Notes under the pieces: generated by a model | Told to the model about the DNA's origin: nothing | What the model saw: only the letters and a program-made list of their open reading frames with translations | Database searches by the model: none | Program-made: the position numbers and the translations under genes | Assembly: GCA_965226805.1 (NCBI GenBank) | Contig: CBDDDW010000027.1 | Location: 1-64,000 of the forward strand | Direction of reading: 5' to 3' | Source of the DNA: CBDDDW01 sp965226805 | Lineage (GTDB): Bacteria; Chloroflexota; Dehalococcoidia; Lucifugimonadales; JAGWBF01 | DNA length: 64,000 nt | Shown: positions 7,586 to 16,360 of the stretch, piece after piece | Numbering within the stretch: position 1 is the first letter of the stretch | How the letters are laid out: every line of letters starts with the position of its first letter

Positions 7586-9307
7586 GTGCGTTTCTCCCAG
7601 CTAATCTCAAGGACCATGCGCACCGAGCCCACCGAGGCTGAGACCGCCAGCCACCGCCTCATGCTCAAGGCGGGCATGATTAATCAGGTAGCCTCAGGTA
7701 TATACAGCTACCTGCCTCTGGCATGGCGCTCCCTCCGCAAGATCGAGAGCATCATTCGAGACGAGATGGACTCCGCGGGAGGCCAGGAGATCCGAATGCC
7801 CGTCCTCCAGCCCCTGGAGTTGTGGGAAGAGACGGAACGCCGGGCCGCCTTCGGGGAAAACCTCTTCACCCTGCAGGACAGGCGTGGGAGGCCCATGGTG
7901 ATGGCCCCGACCCACGAAGAGGTCGTCACCAACATAGTCCGTTCCAGCGTGCAGAGCTACCGGGACCTCCCCGCGATCTTGTACCAGATTCAGACCAAGT
8001 TCCGTGACGAGCCCCGTCCCAGGGCAGGCCTCATCAGAGTCCGCGAGTTCGACATGAAGGACGCCTACAGCTTTCACGCCGACGAGGCGAGCTTGGATCG
8101 GAGCTACCAGACTATGGCCCAGGCGTACCGGAACATCTACCGGCGCTGCGGGCTATCGGCGATCATGGTCGAGGCCGACAGCGGCGCCATCGGCGGGAAG
8201 GACTCCCACGAGTTTATCCTGCCTACTCCCAGCGGCGAAGACACGGTGATCACCTGCCCAAAGTGCGGCTACTCCGCCAACGTCGAAAAGGCCCGCGGCC
8301 ACGTGCACGGGGCGCCCACGGAGCCCTTGTTGCCTATGGAAGTGGTATCCACCCCCGGCGTGAAGACAATCGCGGAGCTATCCGAATACCTGAACATCCC
8401 TACCGAAAAGACCCTCAAGGCGGTCTTCTACTCTGCCGACGGCGAGGTGGTATTCGTCACCATCCGGGGGGACCTGGAAGTGAACGAGGTTAAGCTGAAA
8501 AACGCCTTACTCGCCCGTGACCTTCGGCTTGCCACCGAAGAGGAGGTAGCAAAGGCGGGACTCGTGGCCGGCTCAGCTTCGCCCATCGGCCTGGACGGCA
8601 TAAAGCGGGTCGCCGACGACTCCATCCGCGCGGGTTCCGACTTCGCGGTGGGCGCCAACGTCCCCGACACCCACATCACCAACGCCAACTACCCCCGCGA
8701 CTTCCAGGTAGACATTCTGACGGACATCGCTAGGGCTCAAGAGGGCCACTCATGTGCGCACTGTGGAGCTCCCCTCGAATCGGTCCGCGGGATCGAGGTA
8801 GGCCACATTTTCAAGCTGGGTACATTCTTCAGCGAAACCCTCGGCGCACGTTACCTGGACCAGGAAGGACAGCAACAGCCGATCATAATGGGATGCTACG
8901 GCATCGGAGTGGGAAGGCTCCTGGCAGCAGCCATCGAGCAGAACCACGACGACAAGGGAGTTATCTTTCCCGCTCCCATAGCGCCCTACCAGGTCCACCT
9001 GGTAGGGCTCAACCTGGCCGATGCCACCATCGTCCAAGCCGCCGATGACCTCTATCAGCGCCTCTGGCAAAAGGGCATCGAGACGTTGTACGACGACCGA
9101 ACCGAGGAAGCGGCCGGAGTAAAGTTCAACGACGCCGATCTTCTGGGCCTACCGGTGCGGCTGGTAGTCAGCCCCCGCACGCTCCGCCAGGACTCGGTCG
9201 AGCTAAAGCCCCGTGGGGAGAGGGACGTAGCGCAGCACCCCATGGACGAAATCGTGGATGCTGTGGCCGGGCTCGTTGGACCTACGACAGCTCAACCCGC
9301 CGCATAG
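7586..9307 (+). CDS. proS: Prolyl-tRNA synthetase (bacterial type)
   Basis: This class II synthetase charges tRNA-Pro. The 573 residues have motif 1 around GIYSYLPLAWRSLRKIE. Motif 2 is FRDEPRPRAGLIRVREFDMKD. A YbaK-like editing insertion, typical of the bacterial long form, covers about 225-385. Motif 3 is GCYGIGVGRLLAAAIEQ, followed by an anticodon-binding domain (RLVVSPRTLRQDSVELKPR). The start is GTG 7586 behind GGAGGGGCGGCCG. Its last 26 bases overlap the tail of a convergent SDR gene. Confidence 0.96.
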   Translation: MRFSQLISRTMRTEPTEAETASHRLMLKAGMINQVASGIYSYLPLAWRSLRKIESIIRDEMDSAGGQEIRMPVLQPLELWEETERRAAFGENLFTLQDRRGRPMVMAPTHEEVVTNIVRSSVQSYRDLPAILYQIQTKFRDEPRPRAGLIRVREFDMKDAYSFHADEASLDRSYQTMAQAYRNIYRRCGLSAIMVEADSGAIGGKDSHEFILPTPSGEDTVITCPKCGYSANVEKARGHVHGAPTEPLLPMEVVSTPGVKTIAELSEYLNIPTEKTLKAVFYSADGEVVFVTIRGDLEVNEVKLKNALLARDLRLATEEEVAKAGLVAGSASPIGLDGIKRVADDSIRAGSDFAVGANVPDTHITNANYPRDFQVDILTDIARAQEGHSCAHCGAPLESVRGIEVGHIFKLGTFFSETLGARYLDQEGQQQPIIMGCYGIGVGRLLAAAIEQNHDDKGVIFPAPIAPYQVHLVGLNLADATIVQAADDLYQRLWQKGIETLYDDRTEEAAGVKFNDADLLGLPVRLVVSPRTLRQDSVELKPRGERDVAQHPMDEIVDAVAGLVGPTTAQPAA

Positions 9308-10103
9308 TAAACGCATCCGATGCCATGATCTTGGGAACCATCGCCGGAAGGCTGTCGAAGTCGTCGGTCGTCGCCCGGATCAAGCGGCCGCTGAGACTTC
9401 CCGAGGCATCGCTGGCCAGGATCACCGCCAGCTCGGCGGCCCGCTCTAAAGACGCTCCACCTCCAGAAGTCACCCGGACACCCGTTTCGAACCACTCCAT
9501 ATCACCCACGGCCTTGGCTGCATCCCGCATCTCCTCCCACATACGCGTATGAATCGAACCCGGGCTGATGGCGTTGACCTGAACGTTTGTACCGGCAAGC
9601 TCCTTGGAGAGAATCTCAGTAAGGTCCGTTAGGGCGACTTTCGACGCGCTATAGGCGGACGAGTTGCGGCCGCCGACCCCCGACATGTTGATTATCTTGC
9701 CCCTGTTCTGGGACAGCATGGTCGGCAGCACGGCCCGGCAGCAGAAATAGGCGCCGATTAGGTTCACCTTGATCGTGTTTACCCAATAAGACACGTCGCA
9801 ATCCTGGAGCGCCCCCACCGGCCCGCCGACTCCCGCGTTGTTCACCAGGATGTCGATGGAAGAGAAACGGTCCAACGTACCCTTTACCATATCTTCTACC
9901 TGGGCCTGGTCGGCTACATCGGCGCGAATTACCCAGGTCTCGGCCCCCAGCGCCTCGGCCTGCTTCGCCGTCGCCTCCAGCTCGGCCATGGTCCGGGCAG
10001 CCAGCGCTAGTCGAGCCCCTTCCTCCGCGTACGCCAGCGCAATGGCTTGGCCGATCCCTCTGCCCGCTCCGGTAATCAGCGCCACCCGATCTTTCAAACG
10101 CAT
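9282..10103 (-). CDS. SDR family NAD(P)-dependent oxidoreductase
   Basis: This is a classical short-chain dehydrogenase/reductase of 273 residues, slightly long for the family. The cofactor motif is ITGAGRGIGQA (10-20) and NNAG lies near 87-90. The catalytic set is Ser of INMSGVGG plus YSASK, with an Asn upstream. The C terminus lacks the usual DGG-type end and instead has a longer tail (SGRLIRATTDDFDSLPAMV). The substrate cannot be told from the sequence; sugars, acyl-ACP and steroid-like alcohols are all possible. It stands alone, convergent with proS and divergent from the mutase gene. Confidence 0.88.
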   Translation of the reverse strand: MRLKDRVALITGAGRGIGQAIALAYAEEGARLALAARTMAELEATAKQAEALGAETWVIRADVADQAQVEDMVKGTLDRFSSIDILVNNAGVGGPVGALQDCDVSYWVNTIKVNLIGAYFCCRAVLPTMLSQNRGKIINMSGVGGRNSSAYSASKVALTDLTEILSKELAGTNVQVNAISPGSIHTRMWEEMRDAAKAVGDMEWFETGVRVTSGGGASLERAAELAVILASDASGSLSGRLIRATTDDFDSLPAMVPKIMASDAFTMRRVELS

Positions 10104-10386
10104 CTTGCCATCCCCCTGCTCACGTTAGTCGGCCCTGCGTGCCAATTTATTGACCTTGAATCGTATGAGAATGTCTCTAAAGGATACCACCGGAGAGAAG
10201 TCTATCCCGCCAGACCTCGGCTGGCAAGCAGCCCGCCCGCTCATACACACATCCCTATCTTTCCCAGCAGGGTAGGAAGGTTTATAATGTGTTGAATTTA
10301 GGTACCTATCTAAGGACGGTTGCGTTACCAGACTTGATCCAGGGGTCGCCGATAGCCGGCCGTTCCAACCCATTGAAGGAGCCTCC

Positions 10387-12048
10387 ATGGCCAGCCACAG
10401 CAAAGACGAGTGGGAAGAGAAGACCCTCGCCCCCGCCGTCAGCCGCTTCCCCGAACGCCGGGAGCGGTTTCAGACAGAGTCCGGGATCGAGCAGGATGTG
10501 GTTTATGGGCCCCAAGACTTGGAGGCAGCCGGATTCGACTACCAGAGGGATCTCAGCTACCCAGGTGAGTACCCATACACGCGAGGCGTCCAGCCCAATA
10601 TGTACAGGGGGCGTGTCTGGACAATGCGGCAGTACTCCGGATACGCCTCCGCCAGAGAGTCGAACCGTCGCTACCACTACCTCCTGGAGCAGGGCCAGAC
10701 CGGGCTCTCGATCGCCTTTGACCTACCGACGCAGATAGGCTACGACTCTGATCATCCCCTGGCCCGGGGGGAGGTGGGCAAAGTGGGTGTGCCCATCTGC
10801 AGCATACAGGACATGGAGGTCCTGCTCGATGGGATTCCGCTGGACAAAGTCAGCACCTCCATGACGATCAACTCCACCGCTTCTATTCTCCTCTGCCTAT
10901 ACATAGCCGTCGCCAAAAAGCAGGGCGTGTCCCCAGATAAGGTCAGCGGCACTATCCAGAACGACATCCTCAAGGAGTATATCGCCAGGGGCACGTATGC
11001 CTACCCCCCCAAGCCGTCCATGCGACTGGTTGTGGACGTGTTCAAGTATTGCGCCCAGCATGTGCCCATGTGGAATACTATCAGTATCAGCGGCTACCAC
11101 ATGCGGGAGGCAGGCGCCACTGCCGTCCAGGAGCTGGCTTTCACCTTCGCTAACGCCATAGCCTACGTCCAAGCGGCAGTGAACGCCGGCCTGGACATAG
11201 ACGACTTCGCCGGGAGGCTCTCCTTTTTCTTCGTGTCCCAGAACGACCTGATGGAGGAGATAGCCAAGTTCCGAGCTGCACGCCGCATGTGGGCCAGGAT
11301 AGTCCGGGAGCGGTTTGGCGCCAGGAACCCCCGGTCCTGGATGCTCCGATTCCACACCCAGACTGCCGGAGTGACCCTGACGGCCCAACAGACCGACAAT
11401 AACCTCATCCGCTGTACTGTCCAGGCTCTGGCAGCTATCTTGGGCGGAACCCAGTCTCTCCACGTCAACTCCCGCGACGAAGCCCTGTCCCTTCCCTCTG
11501 AGGACTCGGTGCAGCTTTCCTTGCGGACCCAGCAGATCCTCTCGCACGAGAGCGGAGTGGCGGACGTAGTCGACCCATTGGGTGGGTCCTACTATTTGGA
11601 ATCCCTTACAGACCGCCTGGAGGAGGAGGCTTTCCGCTACGTCGAAAAGATCGATGACATGGGGGGAGCCATTCCGGCGCTGGAGAGTGGGTTCCAGATG
11701 CGAGAGATCAACGAGGCCGCGTACAAGCTGCAACGCGAGGTGGAGAGCGAAGAGCGCGTAATCGTGGGAGTGAACCGGTACGCAGGCGATGAGCCTCCGA
11801 TCACAGGGCTGTTAAAGGTGGACGCCGAGCTTGCCAGGCAGCAGATAGAACATCTACGACGGTTCCGCAAGGAGAGGGATGGCTCGGCAGTGAAAAAGTG
11901 CCTCGCCCGCCTCGAAGAGGTGGCACGCGGCGAGGAGAACACGGTCCCCGTCGTACTAGAGTGCGTGGAGAATTCCTGCACTCTGGGTGAGATTTGCGAC
12001 GTCTTCCGAGGGGTCTTCGGCGAGCAGAAGGAGATCCTGGCCTTCTAG
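10387..12048 (+). CDS. Methylmalonyl-CoA mutase, large (catalytic barrel) subunit
   Basis: This protein is the acyl-CoA-binding barrel of the B12-dependent mutase that interconverts (R)-methylmalonyl-CoA and succinyl-CoA. The 553 residues hold the whole barrel but no cobalamin domain, which is a separate gene at 13924. Residues recalled as marking methylmalonyl-CoA specificity over isobutyryl-CoA are present: Tyr83 in RQYSGYASARESN and Arg201 in KEYIARGTYAYPP. ISISGYHMREAGA and RFHTQTAGVTLTAQQ are other landmarks. ATG 10387 follows GAAGGAGCCTCC. It heads a four-gene module with an acyl-CoA dehydrogenase, an epimerase and the B12 subunit. Confidence 0.93.
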   Translation: MASHSKDEWEEKTLAPAVSRFPERRERFQTESGIEQDVVYGPQDLEAAGFDYQRDLSYPGEYPYTRGVQPNMYRGRVWTMRQYSGYASARESNRRYHYLLEQGQTGLSIAFDLPTQIGYDSDHPLARGEVGKVGVPICSIQDMEVLLDGIPLDKVSTSMTINSTASILLCLYIAVAKKQGVSPDKVSGTIQNDILKEYIARGTYAYPPKPSMRLVVDVFKYCAQHVPMWNTISISGYHMREAGATAVQELAFTFANAIAYVQAAVNAGLDIDDFAGRLSFFFVSQNDLMEEIAKFRAARRMWARIVRERFGARNPRSWMLRFHTQTAGVTLTAQQTDNNLIRCTVQALAAILGGTQSLHVNSRDEALSLPSEDSVQLSLRTQQILSHESGVADVVDPLGGSYYLESLTDRLEEEAFRYVEKIDDMGGAIPALESGFQMREINEAAYKLQREVESEERVIVGVNRYAGDEPPITGLLKVDAELARQQIEHLRRFRKERDGSAVKKCLARLEEVARGEENTVPVVLECVENSCTLGEICDVFRGVFGEQKEILAF

Positions 12049-12250
12049 TCCAGCACGATGCGAGTGGATTTCCATCCTTCGCGACTTTTTCGGGAGCCCG
12101 CTGCCCGATCGCGCCGGAAGGCGCCCACGATTCTGGAACAGGCAGAATACCAGTAGCCCTCAAGAGACGAGTAACAGCCCGCGCAAAACCTGGGTATAGA
12201 CGATACTATGCGGTGAGTACGCTGATTGAACCCGATTTGGGAGGCGCCCG

Positions 12251-13405
12251 TTGACAGATCTGCTGCTGAGTGAAGAGGAACGCCTGCTTCAGGCCACCCT
12301 GCGGGAGTTCGCCGACCGGGAGCTGGTTCCCCGGGCCAGGGAGCTTGACGAGAAGGAAGAGTTCTCCTGGGAGACCTGGAGGGCAATGGGGGCGCTGGGC
12401 CTCACGGGCATGGGCATAGACCCGTCCCTGGGAGGCAGTGGCGGAGGCTACCGCCAGATTGTCATCGCCGAAGAAGAGATAGCCCGGGGGGATGCCTCCG
12501 CCGGCGTGACCCTGCTGGCCCATACCTCACTCACCACCCAAACGATATACCGGTTCGGCAGCGAGGAGTTGAAGCTGAAGTACGTCCCGGCGATGGCACG
12601 AGGAGAGAAGATGGGCGCCTGGGCCCTCACCGAGCCCGGTGGGGGCTCCGACGCCGCCGCCCTCAAGACGACGGCCACCCTTCGCGACGGCACCTATTAT
12701 CTTAGTGGCAGCAAGATTTTCATCACCAACGGGGACATCGCGGACAACGTCGTGGTGTTTGCCACCCAGGACAGTAGCGCCGGCTCAGCTGGTATCAGCG
12801 CCTTCATCGTGGAGAAGGACACCCCAGGGTTCCACGCCTATAAGCAGAGCGGCAAGATGGGCTTGAGGAGCTCAACCACGGCGGAGATCACACTCCAGGA
12901 CAGTCCCGTCCCCAAGGCAAATCGGCTTGGGGAGGAGGGCAGGGGCTTCCGGTACGCCATGGAGATCCTGGACTCCAGCCGGATCATCCTAGCCGCCCAG
13001 TGTCTGGGGATAGGCCAGGCAGCCCTGGAGGCAGCGGTGAAGTACGCGCAGCAACGCTACTCTTTTGGGCAGCCTATCATAGAGCATCAGGCCATCCAGT
13101 TCATGCTCGCCGACATGGCAACGGAGATTTACGCCTCTCGGACGGCCACAATGAACGCCGCCACACTCAAGGACAACGGGCTTCCATTCATTAACGAGGC
13201 GTCCATGGCGAAGCTCCTGGCATCGGAAACGGCCGTACGGGCCGCCTCGAACGCCCTACAGGTCTACGGGGGCTACGGCTACTTCAAGGACTCCCCCGTG
13301 GAGCGCTACTTCCGGGATGCCCGCGTCACCACAATTTACGAAGGGACATCGGAGGTGCAGCGGCTGATAATCGCCAGGCAGTTGCGTGCCAAGTACCCAT
13401 TATGA
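12251..13405 (+). CDS. Acyl-CoA dehydrogenase
   Basis: This FAD enzyme introduces an alpha-beta double bond into an acyl-CoA and passes electrons to ETF. The 384 residues have the three usual domains. These include WALTEPGGGSDAAALKTTA (FAD/substrate loop, about 125-143), QCLGIGQAALEAA, and the C-terminal YGGYGYFKDSPVERYFRDAR with IYEGTSEVQ. Glu364 of IYEGTSE is at the position used as catalytic base in short-chain and butyryl-CoA dehydrogenases. The start is TTG 12251 after GGGAGGCGCCCG. Its place between the mutase genes suggests a role in branched-chain or propionate metabolism; the exact chain length is unknown. Confidence 0.9.
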   Translation: MTDLLLSEEERLLQATLREFADRELVPRARELDEKEEFSWETWRAMGALGLTGMGIDPSLGGSGGGYRQIVIAEEEIARGDASAGVTLLAHTSLTTQTIYRFGSEELKLKYVPAMARGEKMGAWALTEPGGGSDAAALKTTATLRDGTYYLSGSKIFITNGDIADNVVVFATQDSSAGSAGISAFIVEKDTPGFHAYKQSGKMGLRSSTTAEITLQDSPVPKANRLGEEGRGFRYAMEILDSSRIILAAQCLGIGQAALEAAVKYAQQRYSFGQPIIEHQAIQFMLADMATEIYASRTATMNAATLKDNGLPFINEASMAKLLASETAVRAASNALQVYGGYGYFKDSPVERYFRDARVTTIYEGTSEVQRLIIARQLRAKYPL

Positions 13406-13442
13406 AAATAACTCAGGCCCTGTCTCCGGGAGGTACAAAAAC

Positions 13443-13856
13443 ATGAACACCGCCTGTACCGTCGAGTATATAGACCACATCGGGGTAGTAGTCCGAGATA
13501 TGAACAGCGCGTTGAGCTTCTTCGAAGACGTATTCGATATCCCTCCCGCGGAGATTCAAGTCATGCCAGACCAGGGTGTGAGGGTGGTCTTGTTGACGGT
13601 GGGTCAGACTCGGCTGGAGCTGCTGGAGCCCTTGTCCGCCGAGTCTTCCGTCGGCCGGTTCCTTGAGCGTCGCGGCGAGGGCCTGCACCATCTGGCGCTC
13701 CACGTCCAGGGTATCGGCGAGAAGCTGCAGATCCTGGCCGACAAGGGCCTGGAGCTCATAGACCGAGAGCCCAGGGACGGAGCATCGGGTACCATCGCTT
13801 TTGTCCACCCCAGATCGGTGCATGGTATACTTACCGAGCTGGTGCAGACACCTTAG
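13443..13856 (+). CDS. mce: Methylmalonyl-CoA epimerase
   Basis: This enzyme racemises (S)- and (R)-methylmalonyl-CoA so that the mutase can use both. The 137-residue vicinal-oxygen-chelate protein has two beta-alpha-beta modules. Its metal ligands are expected at His of YIDHIGVVV, His of GEGLHHLALHV and Glu of ILTELVQ. The start chosen is ATG 13443, just behind GGGAGGTACAAAAAC. An upstream in-frame ATG at 13386 would overlap the dehydrogenase gene and add 19 residues without family similarity. Nearby mutase subunits support the assignment. Confidence 0.92.
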   Translation: MNTACTVEYIDHIGVVVRDMNSALSFFEDVFDIPPAEIQVMPDQGVRVVLLTVGQTRLELLEPLSAESSVGRFLERRGEGLHHLALHVQGIGEKLQILADKGLELIDREPRDGASGTIAFVHPRSVHGILTELVQTP

Positions 13857-13923
13857 AGGCCCGGTGACCCCCAGCCAAAATCGCCTCACACCAAACGCAG
13901 CCTAATCTCGAGGTGGGCAGTCC

Positions 13924-14358
13924 ATGGACCAGGAAAACGCCGCAATACGTGTGCTGGTTGGCAAACCCGGCTTGGATGGCCATGACAGGGGTGCGAAAGT
14001 AGTGGCACGGGCCCTCCGAGACGCGGGTATGGAGGTCATCTATACTGGAATCAGACAGACCCCCCAGATGATCGCGGAGGCCGCATCTCAAGAGGACGTG
14101 GATGTCGTGGGACTCAGCCTTCTGTCCGGAGCCCATATGGAGATCTTCCCAGAGATCATGCGCCTTCTCAGGGAAAAAGGCATGGAGGACGTGATTGTGG
14201 TGGCGGGTGGAATCATTCCTGCCGAGGACAGGGAACCTTTGCTCCAAACAGGCATCAAGGCAATATTTGGCCCGGGCACGTCCAGCCGAGACATCGTGGA
14301 CTTCATACAGGTGGCGGCGAAAGAGAAGCGGGGCAAGGAGGAGGCAGCTAGATCATAG
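13924..14358 (+). CDS. Methylmalonyl-CoA mutase, small cobalamin-binding subunit
   Basis: This is the stand-alone B12-binding domain that completes the split mutase whose barrel is encoded at 10387. The 144 residues show the base-off/His-on motif DGHDRG (18-23; His20 is the lower cobalt ligand), the VGLSLLSGAH loop and the VVAGGIIP strand end. Separate large and small subunits are known from archaea and several anaerobic or deep-branching bacteria. The gene follows the epimerase after 67 bases. No MeaB/ArgK-type chaperone gene is present in the window. Confidence 0.94.
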   Translation: MDQENAAIRVLVGKPGLDGHDRGAKVVARALRDAGMEVIYTGIRQTPQMIAEAASQEDVDVVGLSLLSGAHMEIFPEIMRLLREKGMEDVIVVAGGIIPAEDREPLLQTGIKAIFGPGTSSRDIVDFIQVAAKEKRGKEEAARS

Positions 14359-14412
14359 GGTATCCCCTGTGGAATCCGATCTCAAAAATTCCTCTTCAGG
14401 GAGATTTACTAC

Positions 14413-14443
14413 TTGACACGCACCCCTTGAATCCCCGTATAAT
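14413..14443 (+). promoter_or_regulatory. Sigma-70-type promoter for the DUF177-rpmF-fabD-nusB-acpP genes
   Basis: TTGACA at 14413-14418 and TATAAT at 14438-14443 are both exact consensus hexamers, separated by 19 bases. They lie about 36 bases before the ATG at 14479 in the intergenic space after the mutase genes. The spacer is two bases longer than optimal. Confidence 0.75.
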
Positions 14444-14478
14444 TATCGCTTGGGTCTTCCGGAACAGAGTATTTACAC

Positions 14479-15006
14479 ATGTATTATAATGTGGCCCAAC
14501 TCCTCAAAGAGCCCGTAGGCTCCACCCGCACTTACGATATCGACGGGCCCCTCCCCGCCGATATCGGCAGCGCTGAACTTTCCCCTCAAGGCGAGCTCTC
14601 CATGATGAAGACCGATAAAGGGATTTTCGTGGTCGCTCGAGTGAGTGTAAACGTGCCGGTCACGTGCAGCCGCTGCCTAAAACGAACCACGCATCCCCTG
14701 GACATCTCCATAGAAGAGGAATACCTACCCACCATAGACATAAGCACCGGCCAGTCACGACGCGTACCGGAGAAGTCCGAAGGGACTTTCACCATAGATC
14801 AGCAACATGGACTGGATCTGAGAGAAGCCCTCAGGCAATACACCATAACCAATCAGCCCATGAAACCACTGTGCGGAGAGGGCTGCCGAGGTATATGTGC
14901 CTATTGCGGGAGAGACAACAACGAAAGTTCCTGCTCGTGTAGCGAGGGAGCGTCGGACCCGAGATGGGTGCAACTCAACAGGCTCCTCGAAGCAAGCATA
15001 AACTGA
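14479..15006 (+). CDS. DUF177 (YceD family) protein
   Basis: Proteins of this family are nearly always encoded directly before rpmF and have been linked to rRNA accumulation or 50S biogenesis. The 175 residues contain the family CSRCLKRTTHPLDISIEEEY segment near 61-80. A Cys-rich C-terminal part (PLCGEGCRGICAYCG, then SSCSC) is likely to bind zinc. It is followed 16 bases later by rpmF, as expected. The TATAAT promoter lies about 36 bases upstream, and there is no strong ribosome-binding site before the ATG. Confidence 0.9.
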   Translation: MYYNVAQLLKEPVGSTRTYDIDGPLPADIGSAELSPQGELSMMKTDKGIFVVARVSVNVPVTCSRCLKRTTHPLDISIEEEYLPTIDISTGQSRRVPEKSEGTFTIDQQHGLDLREALRQYTITNQPMKPLCGEGCRGICAYCGRDNNESSCSCSEGASDPRWVQLNRLLEASIN

Positions 15007-15022
15007 GAAGGGTGATATCAGC

Positions 15023-15208
15023 ATGGGTGCACTACCAAACAAGAAATTGACCAAAGCCAGGCAAGGAAACAGATTCGCCCACTATAAATTGAAGCCGGTC
15101 TATCCGTCCTACTGTCCCCAGTGTCGGAAAGCCAAATTGTCCCACACAGCCTGCCCCAGCTGCGGGTTCTACAAGGGTAGGCAGGTAATGGGCGTAGAAG
15201 AGACTTAG
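15023..15208 (+). CDS. rpmF: 50S ribosomal protein L32
   Basis: This small large-subunit protein has 61 residues. The N terminus (MGALPNKKLTKARQGNRFAH) resembles the usual PKRKxSKARRxxRRxH leader. The zinc ribbon is complete, with C31, C34, C44 and C47 (CPQC and CPSC). It is a zinc-containing (C+) type. It sits between DUF177 and fabD, the common bacterial arrangement, although plsX, which often follows rpmF, is absent here. Confidence 0.95.
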   Translation: MGALPNKKLTKARQGNRFAHYKLKPVYPSYCPQCRKAKLSHTACPSCGFYKGRQVMGVEET

Positions 15209-15333
15209 ACATTCAACATTGCAGCTGAGAGAGGAGGTGGAAAAAGACGCGAGACGAGCACGTAAGTGAAGTAGAATAATATTGTTTACGACGCAAAGAA
15301 TTTTCATTCTTATCTTTTAAAGGAATTGTTTTC

Positions 15334-16350
15334 ATGGAGGCCATTACGGACAACCAGGAGAAGCCTAAAACAGCATATGTGTTCCCAGGACAGGGAGCCC
15401 AGTTCGTCGGCATGGGCAAGGAGCTATACGAGTCCTCCAGGGTCGCGAGGGACATTTTCGACGAAGTGGACGAAATCCTGTCCATTCCCTTGACCAAGCT
15501 GATATTCGAAGGACCCGACGATCAGCTACGAGCCACAGTGAACTCCCAGCCCGCGATTATGGCGACCAGTCTCGCCTGCCTCAAGGCCATGGAAGAACTC
15601 CACCAACCGGACACCTACCTGCCGGCGGCCCTGGCCGGCCACAGCGTGGGCGAATACACTTCGCTGGTGGCCGCAGGGGTACTTGAGCTGGACGAGGGTA
15701 TAAAGCTGGTCCGTGAACGTGGACGGCTCATGCAGGAAGCCTCTGAACTCCGACCAGGCAGCATGGCGGCCATTATAGGGCTGGACGAGGTCACTCTGGA
15801 AGAGATCTGCCTCGAAACGGGCGCCGAAATAGCCAATATCAACGGCGGGGACCAAATAGTGGTCAGCGGCACTAAATTGTGCGTGGCCCGAGCCATCGAC
15901 ATGGCATCCATCAGGGGCGCCAGAAAAGCCATCCCGCTGGCCGTGAGCGGTGCCTTCCATTCATCACTGATGTCCCAAGCCCAACAGGGGCTGGCGGTCG
16001 CGGTGGAGGAAATAGATTTTCGTGACCCCGCGGTCCCAATCTTTGGCAACGTCACGTCTGCCCGGCTCACGACAGCTGACGAGGTAAAAAAGGAACTGCT
16101 CGTTCAACTTTGTAGCTGTGTCCTATGGAAACAGTCGGTCGGAAACATGTTAGACTCAGGAGTATCCAGATTCATTGAATTTGGACCCGGAAGGGTCCTG
16201 GGTGGTCTGATAAAGAGGATCAGTACCACCGAGGATCATGGAATCGGGCACGTGGATATCGCGAGCGTGGGAGATCTTCCCTCCGCCAGAAAATTAGTCG
16301 AGGCCGGCTCTCTGACCGGCTCCCCTGACGACCTAGACGGGCGGTTATAG
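15334..16350 (+). CDS. fabD: Malonyl-CoA:ACP transacylase
   Basis: This enzyme loads malonyl units onto acyl carrier protein for type II fatty acid synthesis. The 338 residues have the N-terminal YVFPGQGAQFVGMGKEL (15-31), the nucleophile elbow GHSVGEYTSL with Ser104, and the catalytic His in VSGAFHSSLM near 211. The C-terminal FIEFGPGRVLGGLIKRI is also typical. It is slightly longer than the 310 usual because of an extended C terminus. nusB and acpP follow within 10 and 4 bases, so it is probably cotranscribed with the acyl carrier protein it uses. Confidence 0.95.
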   Translation: MEAITDNQEKPKTAYVFPGQGAQFVGMGKELYESSRVARDIFDEVDEILSIPLTKLIFEGPDDQLRATVNSQPAIMATSLACLKAMEELHQPDTYLPAALAGHSVGEYTSLVAAGVLELDEGIKLVRERGRLMQEASELRPGSMAAIIGLDEVTLEEICLETGAEIANINGGDQIVVSGTKLCVARAIDMASIRGARKAIPLAVSGAFHSSLMSQAQQGLAVAVEEIDFRDPAVPIFGNVTSARLTTADEVKKELLVQLCSCVLWKQSVGNMLDSGVSRFIEFGPGRVLGGLIKRISTTEDHGIGHVDIASVGDLPSARKLVEAGSLTGSPDDLDGRL

Positions 16351-16360
16351 GTGTAGGTGT

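Noticed and set aside
10260..10288. TATAAT at 10283-10288 as a promoter for the mutase gene
   Set aside because: The -10 hexamer is perfect, but no acceptable -35 sequence lies at the right distance and it is about 100 bases from the gene.
10897..11733. Open frame of 278 codons on the minus strand
   Set aside because: It lies wholly inside the methylmalonyl-CoA mutase barrel gene on the other strand and has no domain features.
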